A program made the translations under genes and the position numbers. From positions 16,425,501 to 16,489,500 of the forward strand of contig NC_064437.1 in the NCBI RefSeq assembly GCF_023343835.1: a stretch of 64,000 nucleotides of DNA, read 5' to 3'. Below are positions 28,701 to 40,700 of this stretch, piece after piece. Source of the stretch: Lagopus muta (Eukaryota > Chordata > Aves > Galliformes > Phasianidae). How positions within the stretch are numbered: the first letter of the stretch is position 1; every line of letters begins with the position of its first letter. The notes under the pieces were generated by a model that worked only from the letters and a program-made list of their open reading frames with translations, had not been told where the DNA came from and ran no database searches.

Positions 28701-31700
28701 TTAAAGGAATTATCCTATGAATATTTTCAAGAGGTTTGTGGGGAAAAAGGTTGGGTGGTTTATGGTTTTATCACGGCAGCTGTGGGACATGAGGATTTCA
28801 TACGGTAACTGGAAGATCTCTGCTTTCCAAAACAGAAGAACATTCTGGTCTCTGAAAAAATGAGGTTAAAAAGACTCAAATATCGCTGAACTGAATTTTC
28901 TTTTGGTGAGAAAAACAGCCATTTAAAACTGGAATACTACCAGGGCTACCAAGATGTCTCTGTTGTCTCACTTCTGAGCTCTCGATGGAGATGTGGGAGG
29001 TAGAGCAGACACTGAGCTTTTCTCCTCTGCTCTTGGCATGATATTAATGTAGATCAATGGCCTGTTCTAGGAAATACAAGTCTTTTCCTCCTGTCCTGAA
29101 CCATAATGCATGCTTAGTTCAACATACACACTAGAACCCTGCCTGGTTTTTTTACATTTGTCCATCAGCGTGCCAGTCATTTCAGAACTGTGAAGGGGTT
29201 TTTTTTGATAACTGGCAAAAAAAAGTTTGAAACAACCAAACAAAAGTAAAACAAACTGTCTCACTAATCACTGCCAAGTACTCTAAGGGTTACTGACTTG
29301 CCTGTCTGTTTTTTTTTTTCCTCTGTGCAGCTGTTAGCTCACCAAGCTGCTTACAGCACTTATTTTCTTTCCTGGAGAGGAATCTTCCATGCACAGGAAG
29401 GAAAAAAAAAAAAGAAAAAAAGCTCCCAGAAACCCCTAGACTCAGCTCATCAGTCATTAATAGTGTAGGGTCTGAATTAAAAACAATTCCAGTAATCCAA
29501 AAGGAAGTATCTGCTGTGTAAGTGAATGCTTTGTTGGAAGTCAGTCACCTGCAGAGCACGCCTTTCTGAAATGGCAATTTTATTTCAGTCTAATTCTGTG
29601 GCCAGTAACCAGACGTTTCATTTTATTGCAGGAAAGTACATGTGCAAAGTGCCTGTTGAAGTGCTGTTTCTGCTGGTTGTGGTGCCAGGAAAGTTGCTTA
29701 AGATACGTTAATCAGGTACACTCTGTCATCTCTCTGTCACTCAGCCATCTGCACACCTGTTCTATGAACTGTGTGCTTGCTGGCTTCATTCAGCATGATG
29801 AAAGCAACATGTGGTGCATTCAAGCCAAAGCTACCTGCTGGCCACCTAAACAAACCAACAAAGTCCTCAAGTGTTGGCAAAGGTTGTTTGTCAGCTCTGT
29901 GATGCTTTGTGGCATGCAGTGTTGCTGAGTGTGGTGTTCAGAAAAGTTGTTAACACAGCTTGAGATGACCCCTCACAGGGCCACCTGCTATTTCTGAAGG
30001 TAAGAAGATTAACATCTTGTTGAGTTGTGCCAGGGAGACTATGTCCAGGTGGAAGGAAGCAGTGAGGTAAGAAACCCACCTGGAGATGTTCTAGTTTAAA
30101 TGTCCTTAAACTAGACACAGAATTTTTCACCTGAAAGTCCTATTGAAAAAAATGGAATTCTTGGCTGATTTGTTATTGAGATACCTGGGAATACAATCTA
30201 AGATGAAAAAAAAAACAGATTATATAATATTCTGTGTATTTGAAAGACGTCTTTGTTTTGTTAGCAGTTTTGTTTCAGTAGGGTTTTTGTTGGAAATAGA
30301 TGATTTCTGAAGTGCAGCAGTTTTTCAGACACTTGATTCCTACTGTTTCCTTCCTGATCCTTTTCTGCAAGTGTGTATATACTTTTCCAACCTCTGTATA
30401 CATCATTGTAAAGAGCCAGTTTTTATCAGTCCCCTTTTGTTATCTCTGGTGGCTGTGGTATTATTAATGTGACAAGGAATCAGATGTTCATGCTGATTCG
30501 TAACTCCGTATCTGCTGCTTTCTTTGTTCTCATTGCTGAGAACAGTAGTGCAGTAAACAAGACGATGCCGATAAAGGGTCTGACTTCTCATTCTAAAGTA
30601 GGCGCATAAATAAAGCCTACTCTTGGACAACCATGAAAAGAACATTTTTCACTTAGTTCAACCTAGATTAAGTAAGCATTTGTGCAGTAAAATCTCTGCT
30701 TCCAGCTGATGAATTTTCCAGACTCACATTTTTTAGGTAGATCTTATGGTCACCAAGTTGGTGAGGAATCTCAGAGTTCGTTTTGACTCCAGGCTTTCCA
30801 TTTATAGTCACCCTTTCCCCTTGGCTTCCTGCCTTCCAAAGAGATAGCCAGCATCATAGCATTTACTTTCTCCAGCTGTTGTGTGCAGTGTGTTTGTTAC
30901 AAGGAGAATTAATTACTGTAACGTACTTTCTTTTGTTTCGGAAAGCTGTATTGTAGCTCTTGTTCCCTTAAAAGATTTCCTGTTTCCTAATCTATTGTAG
31001 GCAAATTTCTGTTTTTGTACAGGTCATGATTTTTAGTGTAATAATCATAATACTGTGTTTGCTGTTAGATAACTGTTTCAACATCTTTTTGGCGAAGATG
31101 ATCATGTGCTGTGTGCTGAAAATTGGGTAATTTGAGAGACTAAAAGTGAGAGCAATTTTTTTTTTTTAAGATTTTAAGAGAAATTATATCAGTATGAAGG
31201 AGTAATATTATTCTCATGTTATTGTGTTTCGTAGAGTAACTGGTGGTTTTGTTTTTTCTATAAAGAATTTATTCAAGCCTGTTTAAATATATGTATGTAT
31301 TGACTAAGAGTGAAGGTTTTCGTTTCCAAAGGGGAAAAAACCCAACAACCATGGCTTTAAGAAGCTTAACATACAGCATGATTAACAGAAAGGGTGAACT
31401 TCAGAGCTCTCACTGAGATCAATGACAGCTTGAAGTTTCACATAGCTGTTGAATGGGGACTTGAGGGCAGGACTTTTGGGACTTTTAAAAATTGCTTGTA
31501 CACATTTCTAACATCTTGAACATACTTTTAAGTTTGGATTTTGATTTTGAGTTGAAATTCAGAAATTCAGAACAGCTGTTACAAAAGCTGGTCCAAAGCT
31601 CACTGTGTGTATTAGCATTCCTTACTGTGCTTTTGCCTTTTATCCTTTTATTCTCCATTGTAATAAGCATCTAATTACCTTGAAAGGTTTTTGGTGGTGG

Positions 31701-34700
31701 TTGTTTTCATTGTTGTTGTTTTGTTTTAAGGAAAAGAGGAGCCTTCCTCTTCACTTCTGCAGTATTTTCTTCAACCTGTTGTTAGATTGCTTAGATGATT
31801 TAAATTCTTTCTGCTCCTTCATTCACGACTTTAATCAAGATTAAACAGAGCCCCTTGTTTCCCCTCTGGGAAACTTGCAGATGAGAAACAGGTGCTGGGG
31901 GAAGTAGCACTGGTGACTGTGTGTGAGCTTCTTTCTTCCCGTGTGGTATCAACTGAGTGCTGTGTTATGATGATGTCAGAGGGGCAATGTGCCATTTTTC
32001 AGGTGAGATGTAACACAGACTTTAAATGCTGAGTCTGAGGCAACTCCTGTCCAGGCTCAGATAGGTTGCGTTCAGCTCCATTGCAGTTCAACTTGAGCAG
32101 GGCTGAAGAGGTCCCCTTGTGATCTTTGTGTTGTGACATTCGTTGTGCTGGATGCTGACTGTTACCATGTTTCCAATGGCAGTGGTTGCAGGAAGGGTAA
32201 TGTAAAGCCAGCGTCCTATTCTGATTGCAGCGTGGGTAATTACATTCTGCCTTCCTAATTTTCTTTTGGATTTGCAACTGGATCCTGTGCTAAACTGTGG
32301 TGTCAGGTTGCTATGTGCTGTTAAACAGTTCACTCCTTAAGCTGTTCCATTTCAGTCATGGGCAAAGTGATTCATGTGTGTGTATAATCCATTAGTAACA
32401 ATTGTAAAGCACTCTGGGTTCTATCTGGATGAAAAGTGCTTTGTGAATATAAAGTCATTATCCTTACTTGACAGTTCTGTTTGCCAACACTTGTCAGAAT
32501 TACCACAGATTTTTCATCTTCTGGCTCTGATGGTTTCAGTATGTTCCAGATAAATATATCCAATCATCTCGAGTAAAATCTGGGAGATTGAAACTTCTCT
32601 TCCACAAAAAGAATATTCTGTTTTCTTTATGTGGTTTGGGAGCTACAAGGTCTGTCTGTCTGTCTCCTGCTCCCTTAAATGGTGGTGAAGTCTTAACTTT
32701 CGATATATCAAAGTGGTCACTTTTTTTCTTTACAGCCTTGCTGCAATGAATATATATATATATATATTTAACAATATATTTCAGGATAATTCTGCTCTTC
32801 TCTGTCTGCTTTGGGTCCATCTGCAGCCAGTTGGCAGGCAGCAGTTCCAAAGCACAGCACGTGGATTTCTGAAGGAGTTGCTGAGCTGTATGTGGTTTCT
32901 CTGTTTTCTTCAGTACAGTTGCTTGCTCTGCAGCCTTCGGGCCCTGCGGTAACTGTTAGTGATGAACAGTAGTGACAGCCAGCATTTGCTGGAACTGGGA
33001 CTTGTCACTGATACTGAAAGCCAGCAAAAGACTAGTTTAAAAAAACAAAAAACAACAAAAAAAAAAAACCCAGCAACTCCAAAATAACAATCAGAAGTAC
33101 ATCTGTCTAATGGCCATATAACTGTGGCAGCTAATTCTCTTAAACATTGGATGTAAGCCTATCAAGAGGTTGTGTTTAAGTGCCTTCTGGAGAAATGACC
33201 TAGATAAAACCAAAATTCAGCATGCTAATGTAAGTACAATTCTTCTGTGCACTGCCAAACACATTGTGCCTCGCCCCATCAAATACTTTTTTCCTCCCAA
33301 AAACAATACCTTATTTTAATATTACTGGCAAAATTTCTTGTAGATATTAAGCTAAATTTTCAGTCATCTTGAAAATATTGACTAAAATTGGCTAAAACAT
33401 TCATCTTCATGAAATCTTGTTTTAAATTTGTCTGTTCTCCCACTAGAAACTTCATGTATGCGGTGACAGGAGATAAATACCGTAGGTCTTTACTTTCTCC
33501 GTAGAGTGGCCCATGTGGGGGAAGTAGCTGGATGAGAATTACCTGTTTTTGCTGTGATGTCTTGTGTTGAAGTGGAACCCAGGTGCAGCAGTGGGAACAC
33601 CCTCCCAGGAGAAAGTTGTGTTGGTTGTACCCCCTGAAAGACAGCTATGGGGGGAGTACATGACAGAGTAGAAAACAAAGAAAATTGAAAGGTGAGATGT
33701 TTTCCAGCAAATGTAACGTAGAATGTAAATAATGGAAAGTTGGGCTTTCTTGACTGTTGGGGGAAATCTGGGAGGCTACTGTGTGGTTTCTTATTGATGG
33801 TGATTAGCCTAAGAATCAGTAGTAACCTTTTCTATGTTAGCTTCATGTTAACTGGGGAAGTGATGGAATAGAATATTCAGAGTGTGCTGGTCAAGTACAG
33901 GGCAGCAGCCTTTAGTTAACGTGGCTGCAGAAGTGTTAGATTCAGTCCTAGGGAAGGTATGGGATTAAGTACTGGCACCAGAAAGAGAATGCCACTGTGC
34001 AAGTTGCTGGTTATGTAGCCAGGCTCATCTCACAAGATGGGACTAGAGTAATACATAAAGGGTAATAGCAAGCACATTTGCTGTCTCTCATTGCATCAGG
34101 AAGAGAAACTGCAAGTTAGGGTAAAAGCCAAGATGAGATTGGCAGAAGAATAAATAGTTGTAAACTGTTCATCAGTAAATATTGCCTGGAAATTGGAAGG
34201 ATCCAGAGGACTAGAGGGACAAAGGTCTGGAATAGCTCCGTATGTAAGGGCTGGAAGAGGGACCAGCCCTACGTAGTTTGAAGAGGGAGTTTTCCACTTA
34301 ATATAAGAAATCATGTAGCATAATAACCTGAAATAACCAGGGACTGGAGTGGCTGAATGCCTGCTACAGGTTTTCATGTCTTCATTCTTTCAGTGGGGTC
34401 TCACAGGCCCACATTGCTCTATCTTCCTTCCTCCATCTGAAAGCTGTGATACAGCTGTCTCACCGGCTCACCAATGGCTTGTACAGCAGCCACAGAAATG
34501 TCATTGCCACTTGCTAGCAATAGATTTTGTTTTCTGAGGGGATTCCTATGGCAGCTGTGACATTTTCAGGCTAGGATACGTAAAAGCTCACCTTGAGCTG
34601 CATGGCATTGTACTGGCTGTAGGTAGCCAGGGCGGCCCCCAAGAGTTGGCAGCAACAAGAAGATTGGATCAGCCTGAAAATATCAGTAGAGCAGAAAAAG

Positions 34701-37700
34701 CTGAAATGGGATGTGAGACCAGCATGTCTCCTGCCTCTTTTTTAAGAGGATTCTGTTGCTATGGCAATCCTGTCTTTCCCCAAGCTCATTTTATTGAAGA
34801 AAGCCCTGGAATGGAAGACTGAATTCAGCTGTTTCACAAAGTAGCAATTATTCGGAACAATCAGGCAACTTATGGCCTGTGTCTAAGCCACAGGGCCTTT
34901 CTCATGAAATTGGTGGGTCGGTTTTTCCAAGACCCTTGACATTCTGTGTTATGAAGCACAGAAGGATATATTCTTTAAATAGTTTTTTTTTACATGGTGT
35001 GGTATTTGGAAATATGTAAACATTCTCATTCCTTATTTATTCATCCCGACACTGAGAAAGCAGTGTCTAGTTCCCAGGCTGCAGGCCAGAAGGGGCTTCT
35101 GTTCTTCACAAAGTTGATGATACAGTACCAACTTCCTGGTGCAAGGATGAGGGCTATTATTAACCCATAGTCTCCCACGCTGTCAGTCCCATTACCACTT
35201 GCTTGTCTCTGCAGGAAAGGCTGCCACTGTGAAAAATCAGTCCATTAAGCAGGATTTAGTTATATGACAGTTGCATTGGGCCGCACTGAGCCTTTGCCTA
35301 GCTTGGTGTCCTGTCTCCAACAGCGAGTGGAGTGCAGAGATGAGAGTGTTGTTCCCAGTGCAGTTTCTGGATTTGTTTCTGGCCTAGAAACTTTCTGAGC
35401 TGAGTGTAGTTTCTCCTCTCGGAGATTCCTTTTCTCTGAACTTTCCACCTCTCCCTTGAACTCATGGGAATTACTAGCAGTTAGAGCATCCTTTGGCCAG
35501 AAGCTCACATCTTACAGACTGCAGTGAGAAGAGCTATCATCTTTTTCCAGATTTGGTTCCTGCTGCTTTATATGCACTCTGCTTAGTCTGTATATTAGAA
35601 GAAACAATGAGCATCTAATCCCACCTACCCTCTCCATGTTTCTCATGCTTTTGTAGTCCTCTTACCACATCCTTCTTCAGTCATCTCTTTTCCAGACAAC
35701 AGAGTCTGGTGTACTCAGTACTTCCCCAGACAGAAGACATTCCATACCTTTTGGATCATTCCTGCTGCCCTTCTCTCAAACATTTCCAATTCCATTAAAG
35801 CTCTTGTGCTTGGGGAAAGAGAATACAACAGCAGGGAAAAAAACAGCACATTTTAATGGTCTATTTCTAAATGATAGCAGACTCTTAGCTAATGGTGCTC
35901 TGCCACTTTAGCCTTCTCAGCTGTCATACTTTTGCAAAGGAATGGGTTGCTGCACATGGCTTACGATACAAATGCTGCTCTGAAAGTAATGCCTGCTGTG
36001 TTGTTACATTGGCTTACAATGTCAGAGGCAAATATTGGTGGTATGGCAGTGTAGGCTGAACCTTCCCACCAATATTCCATTATATTTTGTTGCCATGTGA
36101 TGAATGGGAGTGGAGGAGCAGTCTGGCAAAATGGGATCTGATATGGAAGTGGGCATGAAGCAAAGGTGTGTCATTGAATTCCTCCATGAGGAAAAAATGG
36201 CACCCCTTGACATTCATTGACTCTTGCTGAACATTTATGGAGATCACACAGTGGGTGTGAGCACAGTGAGGCAGTGGGTGGTGCGTTTCAGTTGTGGTGG
36301 CAGTGACAGTGGGTCACCTCCACCGGTGCAGATTGTTATGAGCATGGCATGCAGGTTCTTGTTTATCAGTGGTGAAAATACCTAGCTAGTGATGGTGACT
36401 ATGTGGAAAAATAGTATTTTGTAGCTGAGAATTTGCTCTGTCAGGTAGTGTTACTGTGTTCTATGTATCTATTGTAATTTTCTTGGAAATAAGTATGATG
36501 CATTACTTTTGGAGCAGCCTACATTGAAAACAAATGGGGTCTGTAAACTTAGTCCAAAGTCCAAAATGATTTGCAAATATTGGGACTAGCTTATGCACGT
36601 TAGTTATTTCTTGGTGGGTTATGATGAGAAATCATTTCTGCTGCTTGCTGTGCAACTTTCAGTTTGTAATGGAAATGTATTTTTCCCTTAAAGGCAGACT
36701 GAATCTTCAGCTTTTACTAGTAACATTCTTATTTCACCCATGCCAGTGTCTAGTTTTGCAGCTTTCAGGTACTTCCTTCATTTCTGTGTGTCTTCTGTAA
36801 TGCAGGCTTACTACCTGCTCGGGTGTTAGGAGTGATTGAGGCGCGTATGATTTGTTGAGGTGGTAATTGTCTTCAATGCCATTTCTTGTTGCCTGGTTTG
36901 TAAATCACAAATGCCAATGCAGGCAGTATTTGCTCTCCAGAATTGTTTTCCAGTTTTTCCAAGATAACTGTTCTAGTTAATAAATATCAGAAATTCTTTT
37001 CATTGCACATTCCTCAGATACCAAAGTGGCTAATTCCAGAATGAAAACAAGCAGTTATTTATTTAAAGCTTGGAAGCAGTGTTTGTACAAGTGCACATGC
37101 ATTTTTAGCATACTTTTTTAATTTTTTAAACATACTTTATTTAATTTATAATGAATACAGAATCTCTGATTAATTAATTGGCAAAATGCACACTGAACTC
37201 ACTGGATCAGGATCTGCTTTGTGAATTCAGCTCTTATGGGACAGAAACAAACCTACAAACCCATTTTTCCACTTTGTGTCTTGATTTCCTGTCTGCTAAT
37301 GGAGGTGCTGCAAGAGACTTAATTCACAAGGTGTTATAGGTCTGACCATGCTTCAAAGATGCAGGGACAGCTGCAGACAGACAGTGGAGGGCAGCAGCAT
37401 CAGTGTTAGATGTTGGTGTAGAAAGCAGTTTTTCGTGTTTAGGAAAGAAGTGAACTTGCTTGTTTAAACAGATTTTTATGCAAATATTTGTTTCTGTAGA
37501 GCTCAGAGGAATCTTTGTGTTTCTTTTTTTTATTTTTATTTTTATTTTTTCTAGGAGTAGATAAAAAATCTATGGTTCTTATTTACACTATTTCCATCTA
37601 TTGGGGCACTAGCTGCCATCCCAGTACAATGTTTACAGAATATCACTGCTTAATATACTCTTTGGCTCACTAATCAGAAGGAAAAATCCTTTGTTAAGTA

Positions 37701-40700
37701 TAAAATAAATAATGTTCACAATGAAGATACTATAGTATAGTATACAAAGCATCTTTGTGTTCAATTTCTTTGTTTCTCTGTAATATTTTAAGGTACAGTA
37801 ATGTTAGTATAGCGTTGCTACATTACAGAGTATTACAGAAACTGGGTAAAAGTGGACCCTGCAGAATTAATTTTCTCTGCCTTGAAATATCTGAAGGTAT
37901 TTTATATTTTGATTTATAAGTAAGAAGAAAGATTTATATATTTTTTTTTAACAGAAAGAGTTTTATAGTAGGCCAATGCTCTTTCATCAAACCATTTTTT
38001 TTCCGCTGCCATTTGAAGCAAAAAATAATCCTAAGACTTCAGTACATGTCAGGGTATATAAATTCCTTCAGAGCCATAATCCCATGCACACTGCAGTTCT
38101 TAATGACTGTACACTGTGGTTCTTACTGACTGTAACTATTCTTTTGAGACATAATCCACCTCCTAATACTTAGAGAAAAGGACAACTATTCCTAAAACAT
38201 GCTGGCAAAGTCCAGCTAACCTTTCGGGTGTCTCAAGTGCTGTTTTTCCTAGCTTGTATTTTGGATGCTATTTCAGGACCTCATTGAGGAGTTCTGTAGA
38301 TGGCACAGATACGTCCCGTTATACAGAGCAGTTGCTAAAATAATCCAAGATGGTCACCCCTCATCTTGGCAGTTTTCCTTACAAAATTGCCCATACTAAA
38401 AAACCATGAGTGCTCCCCAGTCTGCTGTGTTTGTTATTTTTTGTGATGTAAGACTCGCCCAGCTAGTCCAGAGTCCTTTAACTGCTCTTCTACAGTCACT
38501 GTCACAGTTCTTGTTCATGGAATTACTGTATTTTATGGCTGTGGCCATAAGCTTGAATTTCAGTAGCGTGTGGATAGTCTAAAAGGGTCGTGGCTTTAAT
38601 CAACTTCTGAATGACTCAGTAACTACTTAGCTAGACTGTTCCACTTAGATAGGCTGCCAGCAGTCTTGGGAATAGATTCACAGGGAAAAAGTTGAGATAG
38701 CATCACTTCTGAGAAGTGTTTTGTAACTGTCATTTTTATTAACAAAAGTTAGGGTAGAGAACTTGGGTGTTTCAAAATAAATTGGTTAAAGGTAGGTTTA
38801 GAAACCAATCACGTTCTAGCATTTGCTAACAGTGGAAATGATGTAGAAAAAAAGTTTAAAGTTAGAACTTAATTACTGTACTTACTTGAAATAAAACAGT
38901 CATATTATTCAAAACAACTCTTTGTATTCATAAAGAAAGTATTTCCAAATCATGTTTCAGACTTTCAATTGTGTTGAAGTAAAGCCTAGATTAAAAGAAT
39001 CTTTCCTCTATCTTCTCTCACTTTAGCATGTGTACACAACTACTGCCATAAATGGGACAAATTTCTGTACTTCAGCAAAGGATGCTGTCTTCATTCTGGC
39101 AAAGAGTTCTGCTGAACTTGCATCTGTTAGCTGTTTTGGAGATTTTATCATATTTCTAGGAAAGGTAAGTTTAAAAGAAATAAAAAAAGAAGTAAAAGAG
39201 TAAAGAAAGTGCTCTTCTGTAAGAATGAAGTGAAAAATCAAGGTCTAGTTCCATTTTTGTATATCGGAAGTAAATGTTTGTTTTTGTTGAACTCATTGTT
39301 AATGCTCAAAGCTGAGCTTGGGAGAGAAAGTAATGTTTGAGGAACTTAATCCTTTTTATAGCCCTTACTGCTATTTGTGTGTGCTGTAGTAGTGTCCTTG
39401 GCACCACTCTTGTACTTTCTATTGCAGAGAGCCTTTGGTAAATGTACAGTAAAAAGTTGCCTCTGCTCTACAAAAGACACACTGAATTGAACGCAAAGTG
39501 TGGTAACTACATGATGCCAGAACCTGCATAGCCATCTCTCGTGGCTGTTGGGATGTACTGTTAAAATATCAGCTGTAATTACTATGTGATTAGCAAGGCT
39601 GAATTTCTTTCTCGATGCCCTTACAGGTTTTTGTTGTATGTTTTACTGTTTTTGGAGGATTGATGGCATTTAACTACCACCGGGAGCTGCAAGCTTGGGT
39701 AGTTCCTCTGTTGCTGGTTGGATTTTTTGCCTACTTGATGTCCCACAGCTTTCTGTCTGTGTTTGAAGTGACACTGGATACCATGTTCCTCTGCTTTGCT
39801 ATTGATGTGGAAACAAATGATGGATCTGCGGAGAAGCCATACTTTGTGGACCAGGAACTGCTGGTAAACTTGAGTGATCACAGCAAAGATACTTGCTTCT
39901 AACCTTTTGGGGAGTTTGTCTTTCCATGGCACCAAGTAATCTGACCCTCATCCCATACTATTTCCTTAGATCAGGGTGGACTCAGGGATGCAAATTATGT
40001 ATGAATGTATAAACATAAGTAAATGAACTCCCAGTGGTCCCTCCATGCTATGGTCTGCTGCCTTCTGATGGATCCTGTAGTTTTGAACAAACTTAATTCA
40101 AATTTGAGTTGCTCTGCTTCATCCATGCACAGATTCTTATGCCAAATACCATACTGGGTCTCTTGATTACATCCTTCTGTTGCAGCCTGGTTGTTCTGCC
40201 TCTTACTGCGATAATTACTGTGTTGTATTAAAAGCTTTCCACAGAGAATTATTACGTAGCTCATAGTGATGAAGAGCTTTAGTTAACAACTGTATCTGAA
40301 GCATTTGAATATACAAATGCCATTATTTTCATATGATGAAAATATTAGAAGAGACAGAAGGTTTTTTTCCCTTTCATACTGTTTTGGCAGTTGTCTTTTT
40401 CTTCATGAACCATGTGACAAAATCTTGGTGATTCATGATAAATTCCGCAGCCAGAACAGCTCATATGATGTGAATCTTCTGGATGATTTCTACAGAAAAG
40501 CATTAAAAGAACCGGGTGCTTTTTTTTTTGTTTTGTTTTTGTTTTTAATGCTGCTCTTAGATTCCCGTAACGTTCCTAGATTTTCATGTAAAAACAAACA
40601 AAAAGGAACCAAAAGGCAGCCTCAAGATAGGCTTAACCCTTTCTACAGAGAAAAGCAGATAGATCTTTGGCCTTGATTCAGAACAGTACTTAAGCAAATG

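Larger units (their letters stand above)
29716..39026 (+). other. SLC44A3 intron 12
   Basis: The longest intron (9.3 kb). It holds a Galluhop-type mariner element (about 35968-36522), a likely antisense CR1 fragment (about 35600-35800), a (TA)n run near 32750 and A/T-rich simple sequence at 33040-33070 and 37522-37550. No coding exon is supported inside, and the frame across exons 12-13 is complete without one. Confidence 0.75.

Noticed and set aside
40305-40676. 123-codon plus-strand ORF in SLC44A3 intron 14
   Set aside because: Part of the translation ([15 protein letters not shown]) looks coding-like, but it then runs into a T-rich tract read as Phe/Leu, has no good acceptor in frame, and exons 14-15 join correctly without it.
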